Shown here: positions 1-10,546 of the stretch, in pieces | Position numbering within the stretch: the first letter of the stretch is position 1 | Layout of the letters: every line of letters starts with the position of its first letter | DNA from: Casuarius casuarius | Taxonomy: Eukaryota > Chordata > Aves > Casuariiformes > Casuariidae | Direction of reading: 5' to 3' | Length of the DNA: 64,000 nt | Assembly (NCBI GenBank): GCA_003342895.1 | Contig: PTFA01000091.1 | Location: forward strand, 1,499,660-1,563,659 | Translations under genes and position numbers: made by a program | Notes under the pieces: generated by a model | Database searches by the model: none | Told to the model about the DNA's origin: nothing | Seen by the model: only the letters and a program-made list of their open reading frames with translations

Positions 1-3000
1 TAACAAACCTTCAGCACCTTTAAGGTGCAGAAAAACAATTCCAGAGATGAAGATTTATATTGTTGTTAATGGGGGCAGGCTCACATAAATAATTGAGCTG
101 AACTTAAATTTCATTCCAGTTGTAAGTGTCTGCCTCTTATTGAACTGTACTGCATTATTAGAGTTTTGACTATATCAGTCATTCAGAGCCATTGTCAGAA
201 ATAAATCACTAGATTAGCCTGTGACTATGGCAAGCATGGGAAATGTGAGCTCTTTGGGAAAATAATGTTCCTGAACTTGATGGAATAGAATGATCAGAAT
301 CTTTTCCAAGGCATTCAGACAAATACTGGCATGATGACATGAAAGACGCATGAGTCTCCTCTCTAGCCTGTTTTCTGTTTGCATTTCTAGGTCCGTGCAG
401 AGTATGGATAAAACAAACAAAACAAACCAACCAAAAAACCCCAACAATGCCACACTGAATACCTATTTAGCATGTAATGAAACAGAAGACAAGCTTCCAT
501 AGTTAACTTCAAGCCTTATGTTTTCATCTAGTGCTTCATCCGAACTTGAATGAAATCAGCTCTAGGATCAGAGCTATAGATATCATTGCCAGCACTGGGT
601 TTTGAAACCTTCTTCACTTCTCAGTACCCACATGCATGCTACATAACAGTTATTGATACAGAAAAAGACTCACTGGCTGTCTCAGTTATTTCCCATCCAA
701 GTGTTGAACAGGGTTGGTCTTCCTTAACTTGAAAAATCAAAAGAGCTTATAACCTCAAACTTACTGCCACAGACCAGACCCATTATTCTGACACCTAGTT
801 TCTAAAGACACTGAATTATTCGGAGTAGACTGTTTACCTCGATAAGCATAGAGCTAGCCTTGCATACTGAGCCTTTATGTGAAATTTCATTGTCCAAAGC
901 AGTATGACCTGTTAAGATTTACAGGCTTTATTAGCAGCAATAACAATTTTATAATCAACATCAGTAAATAAGGGTTTATTGAGAACTCTACAACTCTAAT
1001 TTGTAGAAAACAATTAAAATGTCAGTTTTTCATTGGATATAATTCCTAACCTTCATAAAAGAAAGATATTCTGTTTAAATGTTGAGTGTAAAGCAGTGCA
1101 GTTCAGAATGATAAATTTTTCTGAAAACACATTGGTTTTCTGCTAAACGATGAGTAAGTAACCAAGCAATACAATCATCATCTTTAATTAGGACCACGCT
1201 CATAAATAATAGGGTAAGAAAAAATGAACATACATAATATAGAAGTATAAATTCTGTTTTGTGCATTGGTTCCACGTGACCTCTGAACTGTAAGACTGCC
1301 AGCTCTAAAAGCTTTGACTCCTCTCATGATACTTGATGTTTTCTCTAAGTCCTAGCCTCTGCAATGAAGAAATAACTTGAAAGTCTCAGATTTGATTAAA
1401 AATATGGATAAATTTTCAGTTTACGGTTGTAGAAAAAATCTGAAAATGAGTAATTCAAATACTACTGTTTTTAATCTTTTGTCTTTTAAGCAACTCTTAC
1501 AGCCTTTGGAGGTTTATGTGAGAGCTACAAACATGTAGTTAGGCTGCCAGTTCTGTTTCAGGTAGCTGTGACTTGTAGAGCTGCTCTATGCTTCACACCA
1601 AGCCCCACCTCCCCCATCACCCTTCTCTGACATTTCAGTAATTGGTTTTATGAAATGAAGATGTTCTTTACCAATATCTCAGGGCCCTAACACCAGTTCT
1701 TATAACAGTGATAAACACCAACAGCACCAAATCTTTATACTGAGAATAAATGTTGTGTAACCTGCAGTGACATCAGTTACTCCTTATGCTAAACTTCACT
1801 TAAACAGTTGCAGCTGCCCACAAAACAGACTCACTTCCTTCTCCACACAGCAAGAAGGAGCACAGCTGCTGTCTCCCAGCAGAACAAAACCTAATGTCAT
1901 GTTAAAAAGCTAACTGCTTCATACACCTGCAGATGTCTGTCTGTCTTCAGATGTGCTAATCCAAATCCTATAAAAGCTTAATACAGAACCTTCTGTAATC
2001 TGAAACAAATTTCCAGCCTTCATGGAAAGAACTACATTCAACAATGGTAACAAAAGGATTATCATTTAGAGTTTTACTTACAACACAGCACACACACACA
2101 CAGAGTAGCCCTACTACATGCTTTCACAACATATACAGAGGAAGACACAATATACTGATCTACTGGGATGAATTTGGTCCTAGTTATTTTAAAAGGCAGT
2201 AAAATAAATAAATTATATATATATAAATAAAACCAAACCAAACAACTAAAAACCCGTTACTGAATTACTGACCATTATTGTTCAGTTCAGAATTAGGTAT
2301 CAACTTCTAATTGTAAAAATCACCCTCTTTCCCAGATGACTGAATTACAGCATGGAGAGTATTATTTGACTATTTAACTATACAGAAATCGGAAAACAGC
2401 CAAATGTATGTAATCATTCAGTTCAGCAAACTATGCCTGCTAGGTTGAAGTGTATCTATTTACCCAGCAGGTCATAATTTGCTTATTTTGGTTTCAAAGA
2501 AAATGCATGAGATTTGTAAAATTTTTCAATTGAAAACTTTTTGCTAACCCTTTAAGCACTAATTTTGAGAATTAGTAGCAAAAACAGAGAGGCATGCATG
2601 GCAGCATACTATTCACTTTGTAACTGCTTGTTTCCAGCCTTTTTCTTGTAAATCAGAACTTTATTTTAGGCATTTTATTAATAATATTCACTTTATTTTA
2701 CTATAAAGTCTGTCTAGTTTTAAGGGAGGAGGTGAACGGGGTGAAAGGAGTAAACTAAAGCGGAAATTCTTACCACACAGACAGTGAATCTGTCTAAGAC
2801 ATGATACACTGGCAATTTTCAGGGATATGCACTCGGAAAACCTGTTTAAGCAGTGTGCATTTTTCTGTGAGAAAAAGGTCACTGAGGTTGCCAACTGGTG
2901 GTTTTGGGGAAACTTTGCAGGCATTGGTTAGCATCCCTTCTGCAGAAAGCAGGGGCAATGAATCTCTCACAGACCAGGGATGTTTAGGCAATTACATCTT

Positions 3001-3557
3001 TGTCCATTTTGTTTACCAAATAGATAACCTTACCAGAACAGATATTTCAACAATGTGGGCAATTCTCTATAGTAACAGTTGTTTTAGTAACACTAAACAT
3101 GAGTAAAAATAATGTACAGCTGATGTGAATGTAACAGAAGAAAGTTGTATGACAGATTGATGAATATTAGATACCTAGATACAAATTAATCTACTCCCCA
3201 TCCTTATCTTTAACCTATTTTGCTTTTGGTCATTAACACTTCTATCTGATCTTCAGAGTCTTTTACATCCCGATTTGCTGCACTTCTCCTCCCTTTCTGA
3301 ATTTTCAATTGCATCTGCTCAGTATGTTTCTTCCTAACTAACAGGACGCATGTTTCTTTGCCTGGAGTTTATTTTTCCTTGCTTCTTTTGTACCTTGAAT
3401 TAGAACTTAACATGGTGATAATGGAGATAAGAGGCAAAAATAACTTCTAACTGGTAATTTTTTCCCTGTTTATCAAAAGATGGTAACAACCACACTGCAG
3501 AGTTTGGGAGTGTAAATACAGCACAGTATTGCTGGGGCTGCACCACAGCTCTAGCCC

Positions 3558-3620
3558 TATAGGTATGTCTACAATACAGCCTGAAAGGGGTGACTGTTGC
3601 TCACGCAGACAGACATATGG
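3558..3620. mobile_element. Possible old sauropsid DNA-element remnant
   Basis: The segment ataggtatgtctacaatacag and the later gcagacagacatatgg resemble the tagggtatgtctacactgca...gtagacatacc end pair of sauropsid hairpin elements. It is decayed and the call is tentative. Confidence 0.38.
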
Positions 3621-4266
3621 AGAGATTTAAACTACTGATCTCTGTCTTGCCATGGCAGCACTGGCTTCACAAATCTTCCCTGTAAGTACTTAGTGGCTGA
3701 AGCATATACTGCTGTAGCAATACTACCATTGATATCCAATTAGTTTAACATCAACTTAAATCAGGCATACGTGCACAAACAGCAACTACTCAATTAGGGC
3801 AGTAACAGTCTGTTGCCTAGAGAGACCACCTAGCTGCATAGCTGTTACTTCTGCAGCCACACATCATCATCTTTTGTAAATGATGGTATGACAGGGTTGT
3901 TTTTGTTTCTTTAATTGATATACTAGTTTGGCCTGTTCTCCATCTCTCCAAGTCCTGCATATCCTTCTGTTTAGGCAGGCAATCTGCTTCACTGGTAAAT
4001 ACAACACCGCAATCTGGCAGGAGAAGCCTCAGAAGGTTAGCCATTAGACAAGCTCTCTGCTGAATTGGAAGGCAGAGCGCGTAACGGCAGGACTCCTGAC
4101 CAAAATCATCTCTACTTCAATTTCACGAGTTTCAGTGAAGTAGCATCACAGCTTAGATGTAAAGTAGTAGCTCTATCCCCAGCCTTTTAAAGACAGTTAT
4201 TATGAAGACAAGCATTCATTCAGCTCCAGAGACCTTATAGTCTAAACTGGCTATGCAAAAATGTAA

Positions 4267-4310
4267 GGGGGGGGGGGAAAAAAAAAAAANAAAAAAGAAA
4301 AAGACAGAAA
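4267..4310. repeat. G11-A(n) homopolymer tract with an ambiguous base
   Basis: A run of G directly followed by a long A run that includes an N at 4290. Confidence 0.92.
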
Positions 4311-4976
4311 GTACTTGCAGAATGCTTATCTTGTAATAGTCACTCCCTCTCACCCAATATGGAAAGGATTTTTGTCCTTAGAAAGTAGCATTTTCAAACT
4401 AGAATAAATATTCAACTATTCAAAGATCTCATTAGGAAAAGAGAGCTTTTATGTGAGATGTGAACATTATACATGATATTGTATGTGCTGTTCCAATCTA
4501 CTATTTTGGAAATCAGTAGCTAGGTGAGGAAAAGGGGGACAACATTCATCTCAGCACTTCCTTATTAAATAATTGCATATTCCATCTAAAAAAAACAAAT
4601 GAAACCCCAAAACTTTAAAAATAATCTGTCACTTCATTTTTAAAGTGCAATTATAGACCAACATCAAGACAAAGGCTTTAATTACCCCAAATCCATCCCA
4701 ATCCAAACTCCAAAACAGGGAAGATAATATATATATTAATTGAAAGAAAAGTATGAAACAGAGAAACAACTTTACTCAAGAACAATGCTGCATATAGCTG
4801 ACTAGCTGCAAAACACTTTCAACATGGAGAGCCCTGGAAGTATTGAATATCACTGTTACTATTAGTCAAATAGTTCTTTACATTCACCTTTCATAATTTC
4901 AGAGCAGAAAGATACCACCTACCAGTCTGCTTTTTGATAGGTAAGAGTAGTTCGATGCCATGCTATTCCTCAGTGA

Positions 4977-4997
4977 TTTTTTTTTTTTTTTTTTTTT
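4977..4997. repeat. T21 homopolymer
   Basis: An uninterrupted run of T, which reads as A on the gene's strand. No retrocopy is recognisable on its 5' side. Confidence 0.95.
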
Positions 4998-5531
4998 AGC
5001 ATGTCAAGCGTATTTTTTAAACACAACCCATTTAGAACATCTTCCCCCATAGAATAGTCTGGCTCCTACCATTTTGAAGCCTCTCCATTAGTTCTTGTTT
5101 AGATTCAGCTTTGTTGACAAAAAGCATATTTAAAGCTAAACGGAAAAAAACAATTATTTGCAGTAGATTTTCTCTCTCCAGCAACCATCTATCAGAACCT
5201 TTTAATTTCGTTTTATTTTTCAATGAAAAAAGTCATTTATGACCAAATGAAGAAAAGTAACAACCTATTGTCATTTTTAAAGCATAACACTTGAAAACCT
5301 GTATCAAAAATAGGAGTTTTTCAGCAAATATTCATGACTTCTGATAAAAATCCATATTTTGTTAAACTTATTTAATCAAAAATACGTATTTAAGCAGCCC
5401 AGGAAAGAACAGTGTAACCAGCACTTGACCTTGAAAACCACATGCTACCTAAGCCGTCTTTGCTTCTCTTCCCATTTCTAACCAACCTGCGAGGTATCAG
5501 CAAGCAGCAGTGACACAGTACAAAACCTCAC

Positions 5532-5635
5532 CTCAGCTGCAGGAACTCCCTCAGGCGGCCGACAGTGGAGAACAATCATCCCTTCGATAGGAACCTCCTT
5601 CCCTTGTGGGTCTTGCTCAAAGTTTTTCCGTAAAT
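5532..5635 (-). CDS. UNC5D: UNC5D exon 4: start of Ig-like domain 2 (C2-type)
   Basis: This 104-bp exon (two bases plus 34 codons) completes the Tyr codon begun in exon 3 and reads [20 protein letters not shown], then [14 protein letters not shown]. It covers the linker between Ig1 and Ig2 and the first half of Ig2, with LHC as its first disulphide cysteine; the partner cysteine would be in exon 5, which is not in the window. It differs from human UNC5D, as I recall it, only by Lys for Arg in QGKEV. The donor is GAG|gtgagg, chosen because it leaves phase 0 and the expected next residue is Val (V-E-W). The acceptor, aactctccacag|AT, has a short and purine-interrupted pyrimidine tract, weaker than those of exons 2 and 3. 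The exon length is not a multiple of three, so skipping it would shift the frame. Confidence 0.95.
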
Positions 5636-6067
5636 CTGTGGAGAGTTTAATGCAATCATTCATTCTATCTCCAGTGCAGCTTATCTGGATAAATACAGAG
5701 TTCAAATGCTGGGATATAGGTATTCTAAAAGCCATTCCTCCTTACACAATACTAGGTAGACCATAGAAGTCAGCAACCATATGGTTCTGTCACATTCTTC
5801 TCTTAAGTATGTATGTAAAGCACTGGACGACTGAAAGTTAATTCATCTTCCACAGAGGAAGAAAGCAGGTGAGATCCTATCATCTTTGGCTTTGTTTCTG
5901 TATGTTAACCTTTAAGAAATCATCTGTTTGTGGCTATACAGACAATATTACAACTCACTAACCCCATGTTTTCAGTGCTGCATGTCATCTCTCAAGCCAC
6001 TGCTTTCCAAAATGGGAGAATTAAATGCTAGAAAAACCACATGGTATTGTTACGATGTGCTGTTTGA

Positions 6068-6152
6068 CTAGGGAGCATTGTTGCTTTGTATTTTAAACAG
6101 AGGGAGTAGCTATGGTATTGCAGGCTCTTGTAGGCTGACAAATGTTAAATAA
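6068..6152 (+). repeat. Inverted repeat arm A in intron 3 (85 bp)
   Basis: This segment is the reverse complement of 8758-8842 with 82 of 85 positions matching and no gap. The similarity continues weakly and with gaps to about 6039. Two of the three differences are TG here where arm B reads CG (on this strand), as expected from CpG decay in this copy. The family is not recognised. Confidence 0.93.
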
Positions 6153-8757
6153 ACTCTAGCAGAACGAATCCAAGACTGGGTGAATAATTTTAAGAGTGCA
6201 AGCTACTTCAGGTGAGTGGCATGCTACTTTAGGGGAATGGCAGGGTATTTTATAAAATGTTCTATGTTGCACGTTTTGTTTAGATCGCCTACATACTGCA
6301 AGCAGTAGGGAACGACAGTAAAGGATTGAAAACAATCTATCCACTTCCAAATATCAAAAGAAAAAATGTGACTGCTGGAAGGAGGTTATGCAATCTAGCA
6401 TGAACGAAAGAGAGAGAAAATCAGCTTAAGGTTTGCCTAGAAGGATTCCAGTAGATGTGCAAATTAGGACACCTACCATAAGCAGTATGCTAACATGGAG
6501 TTATCCATAAATATCCATTTACCTGCCATTTTGATGATGACATGATGTTGGACCCCTGTCCATGTCTGGATTTCACTCATTTTTTCTATTCCGTGTTGGG
6601 GATATACAATTAGTAGATATTTCAGTATATATTGACCTTAGACCAAATTGCATGTGAACAACTCTTGATCTTATCTCCACGAGCAGAGCAGGGACTGCAG
6701 AGATGAGGACCTGCTGAGCAAAGTGGAAGTCTGCATGCCTAAAGGACTCCCATCTCTGGCCTAAAATCCAGGCATAAGAGCAAGATCAGAGGGTTTTGCT
6801 TTATAGTTGATTGGGACACAAGAGAGAGAGCCAGGGAGGTGAGGTATTACCTTCAACACTTTAAAACAGACTTGAAAAAACATTTTTTCCAAACTTTCTC
6901 CCCATGCAGCACATGAGGTGTTGCCTAAAAGACCCAGATCCTCATTTTCTTTTTTCCTATTAAGGAAAAACACTAGCACGGCAGAAACTACGTACTTAGA
7001 TGAGAACAAGTAGCCCTGTGGCTCCATCATAGCCAGGCATGAAAGAAAGATGCAAACAATGCATATATTTTCCTTTTTATGATTCTTTGTTAATGTTGAT
7101 TTTTTTCATGTACATAACCAATCCATTTTTCAGTACTCTATTTAAAAATCATCCATTAAAACTTAGGGTACAGTTGTGCCTATGTCTTTATTAAGAGAAA
7201 AATTGAGTAAGCTCCATCTTCTCATTTTCTCTGCATTCCACACTCCCCTAAAGAAAGTTACCTCTTTTTTCAGAGAAATAAAAAGTGTAGACTCACAATT
7301 CAGAATCTCTAGGCTCTAAGTGCAATAAATAAATAAATAATGCCATACTATGCAACACAGTAACAGGTGCTATGAAAAAGCTCAGAAATTAAATAGTTAA
7401 GGATTCTTAAGGGATTTAGGTTCTTTAAGGGATTTACAGACATCCACTGGCAGCTATTCATTTCTTTCTATCTGGACTACCAGCAAATCCCATCATCTCT
7501 GCACTCAAGAAGTGCTGTTCCCTTTTCATAAAAAACATAGCTTTAAGTAAAAGTAGCATAGCAAATGGCCAGTACAGGAACACCATTCTCAGTTGCAACA
7601 TTCAGCCACAGTCAGTATATTACATAAAGTAAAGAATGAAGAGCATTCTCTGGAGTGCCTGCTAGGTTAATAAGATATCTGCAGTTATGGTTGGCAGCTG
7701 GGGATGTGGTTGCAGAAGATCTGGTATGATAGTGATGGGTTTAGAAGTCCCAACACACAGCTCCACCTGTTTATGCCCATTCTGTTTTTTACTCATATTG
7801 CCATGTTATGGAGTTGGGAAATCACAGTGCAGAGAAAAGTCAATAAAAATTCAATTCAGAATAATAGTCCTTCGCAGCTCAGCAATATGGAGGAATTATC
7901 AGCTCGTTCAATGTTATGACAGTTAATGCAGTGAAATAAAAAATTGAATTTACACATATTTACACATTTAAATTAAATCAGCCAACAAAAAAATTTGTCA
8001 TTTATAAAAATCAAGGAGTTGTTACACGGTCTCATTACTTAACCCGAGTGTTTTATTTTCAGTTAACCTGTTAAAGAGCATAACTGTAGAAAAAAAGATT
8101 TATCAATAATTGCTTGAACAGTATCCAAATTGCCATTCAGAGTTCCTTGCTTAATCACCCCCACTCCACCCCAAANAAGTTTCTCTCCCATCTCTTTACA
8201 GTTTGTTACCATCATTCCCTGGGACTAGGCCTTTAAAGACCTGAACTGGTGATTTAAAGGAAAAGGGTTCATGAGAGCTTGGGGGAAAAGTAATTTCCTG
8301 AATTCACTGCTAGCAGCACTGCTGCAAAAAGATGGTTCAGGCTCTGATTCTGTTAAAACAATGTGGCAGATCTAATTCCAAGGTAAAAATTGGATGCGGC
8401 TTTGAGTATCTCCACAGTCTCATAAAACTGTATTATAACAATTTTATTTAGGTTCTGTCCTTTTGATGTCCGTCTTGCTATGATGGCATTTCTTGCATTT
8501 TCCATTTATTCTTCTTTCAAACAATGATCTGTTGATTGTGAACGATAACACTACAGCATCCTGTCTCAGACATGAAGACCAGAGATGGACTGAGTCTGAG
8601 CACTTTTTATCTGGGGACAAATGCCCTCTGCTCCCCACTATATTAAAAATTCTGGAATGATTCATCTGTGCTCAAAGAAATGATCTTACGAAAAAAAAAA
8701 ACCCACACAATCACACGCCCACACGCACAACCCTTAAGTAATCTATAGTGTTATTTA

Positions 8758-8842
8758 TTATTTAACATTTGTCAGCCTACGAGAGCCTGCAATACCATTG
8801 CTACTCCCTCTGTTTAAAATACGAAGCAACAATGCTCCCTAG
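8758..8842 (-). repeat. Inverted repeat arm B in intron 3 (85 bp)
   Basis: This is the partner of 6068-6152 in opposite orientation, about 2.6 kb away in the same intron. Weaker similarity extends to about 8874, ending in a shared CCAYGTGG motif. It retains two CpG sites that are lost in arm A, so it may be closer to the ancestral copy. It could be a local inverted duplication or two copies of one dispersed element. Confidence 0.93.
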
Positions 8843-10255
8843 AAACAGCGACGGCAACTACCATAACCACGTGGCCTTCATCAAAATTACCCCTAGTAAC
8901 GAATCCATCCCTGTTTGGTATGACTTGGAAAGAGAGCTATTTTAACTGAGTAATTCACTACTCTGCATAGTGGGATTCCTTTCTAATCCCATTAGGACAA
9001 GCAGCAGAGATATAGCACGGTTTGTAAGTAGTTTAAAAGCTCAGCATAACTATGTAGGTCCAACTTTTTAAATACCAGGTATCACACACCATGTTTGACA
9101 CAGCTTCATAGGCCACATCACAGGCTCCAAGTTCAAAACATAAGGCCTTGCAGAAGGAATGGGAAAAAGTAGTTGTTAGCATCTGGGTAACACAGAAGCC
9201 TCACATACATTCCCATCTGCCTCTAGTGACATTAGGTCACAGCCAGGAGGACAGTGAGATGGAATCCTCCTACTAGCCGTAAGTCTGACAAAGTGGATTT
9301 TTATTAGCTTGCTTTCCCCACAAGGAGAGCTGATCCTCTGGTGTAAATGGGAAGCATGTGCTGAACTTGTAACTTCTTCATTACAACACATGCAATACAT
9401 GGCCTGACTTTGAGAAGCTTTTGTTCAAATTCCAGTCCATCAATGAAATGCAAGAACAATAGTTTTCCATTGTTATATAAAATAAATTATTTCTAATCCT
9501 CTTTATCACCTGTTTCGATGACAGATTCAACCACCTAATCTATGTTTCACAGCAACTGTATAGTAAAAAGGTGCAAGACCACCTACCTGGTCTATGAATA
9601 CTTTTATTATCAGATTGACCTGACCTTTCAGTAATGGCTCTTATAAGTGTCTATATGAACAGCACTTGAACTTCTTTTTTTTTCTAAACAATATATGCTT
9701 AGTCCCATTAAAAAAAGATAGAACTTCCAGATATATCTGAGTTCCATTAAGAGTGCTTGTATCTCATTTTCTCAAAGAGTGGAGGGAAGATATTTTTTCC
9801 TCCATTGATTGAAATTATCCCATTTTTCCTATTTTCATTACACTTCCCCCTTACCTTATGACCCCTGACAAACAATGATATGCTTTGATATTCAAAATCA
9901 GATTTAAAATGCCATAATACAAAAGCTTCTACTGTATTCTTGCAGTTTTTCTGTGAAGTGTAGAATCCAGATATTTTTAGACCCCTGTCATCAACATGGA
10001 GCAAAAGGGCACTTTCCAGGGGATTTTCAATTTGCATTAACCTTTATTAATACATTGCATTGTTGCAACACTGGGCACATGCAGCCCAGGCAGAATCCCT
10101 GAGAAACACAGACTTGCTAAGTGTAAATGCAAATCAATCAATACACATTAAGATAAAAGGGAGCTCTGAAAAAAAAATACGGTATGCCTTCTGTGACATT
10201 CCTACAGTATCTCAGTGAGGACTTGCAATGACAGCAGTGCCTCTGCTTTACCCAT

Positions 10256-10260
<5 letters not shown>

Positions 10261-10303
<43 letters not shown>

Positions 10304-10320
10304 ACCATATATATATATAT
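10261..10320. repeat. (TA)n microsatellite beside the exon 3 donor
   Basis: About 38 bases of uninterrupted TA (10261-10298), an A-rich gap, and a second TA run (10307-10320). In the gene's direction it lies roughly 82-142 nt after the exon 3 splice donor. Confidence 0.97.
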
Positions 10321-10402
10321 AAAAAAAATTAAAAAAACACTAAAGAACAATTTTTTCCGTACCTTACAAAACCTAGAACAGCAGAACATTTACTCTACTC
10401 AC

Positions 10403-10546
10403 AAGCTATACGGACAGATGCCTTCCTACTCTTTGAGGTCCCTAGATGGCTCCATGCAACACACTGACACCAGTAATCTTCTGGCCCGTGAAAATCTTCC
10501 ACCTGCTGTCTTGTCACGTTGATGAACACCTCTCGAACTTTTAAGC
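10403..10546 (-). CDS. UNC5D: UNC5D exon 3: second half of Ig-like domain 1
   Basis: This 144-bp exon (two bases, 47 codons, one base) continues the frame of exon 2 exactly. The joined Gly codon is followed by [20 protein letters not shown], then [20 protein letters not shown] and KASVRIA. The final T plus the first two bases of exon 4 make a Tyr codon. YWCQC supplies the two cysteines that pair with those in exon 2, the unusual double-disulphide pattern of UNC5 Ig1. INVT is an N-glycosylation sequon. The sequence appears identical to human UNC5D as I recall it, in contrast to exon 2. The acceptor is ctttccccttcag|GC with a plausible branch point (cagctaat) about 30 nt upstream. The donor is CTT|gtgagt. 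A long TA microsatellite starts about 80 nt past the donor. There is no shadow of another gene here. Confidence 0.96.

Larger units (their letters stand above)
1..5531 (-). other. UNC5D: UNC5D intron 4, 5' part (runs off the left edge)
   Basis: This is non-coding sequence following exon 4 in the gene's direction. I looked on the minus strand for the rest of Ig2 (a VEWLKN-like start and a YTC motif) and did not see it, so exon 5 lies outside and intron 4 is longer than 5.5 kb. It contains a short CA run (2088-2102), a TA/TAAA-rich patch near 2210-2230, a G11-A(n) tract with one ambiguous base at 4290, a T21 run (4977-4997), and a piece resembling an old palindromic DNA element near 3558-3620. 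Small ORFs on both strands show no recognisable domain. Confidence 0.85.
5636..10402 (-). other. UNC5D: UNC5D intron 3 (complete, 4767 bp)
   Basis: This is the complete intron between exons 3 and 4, bounded by gtgagt at the donor and ag at the acceptor. Its notable contents are an 85-bp inverted repeat pair at 6068-6152 and 8758-8842, a TAAA run near 7322-7340, an ambiguous base at 8176, and a long TA tract at 10261-10320 next to the donor. The open frame seen at 10138-10389 is a translation of the TA tract. No other gene is supported. Confidence 0.92.

Noticed and set aside
2163..2182. gggatgaatttggtcc resembling the end of a sauropsid hairpin element
   Set aside because: Only the terminal 16 bases match and no opposite end was found; too short to support.
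2801..3106. 101-codon open frame (plus strand) with overlapping minus-strand frames
   Set aside because: Frames on both strands with no homology recognised; on the UNC5D strand nothing matches the expected Ig2 second half.
1..5531. Search for UNC5D exon 5 (second half of Ig2) on the minus strand
   Set aside because: No VEWLKN-like start, YTC motif or matching splice sites seen; exon 5 presumably lies beyond the left edge.
10138..10389. Hydrophobic Tyr-Ile-rich open frame suggesting a membrane protein
   Set aside because: It is a translation of the TA microsatellite beside exon 3.
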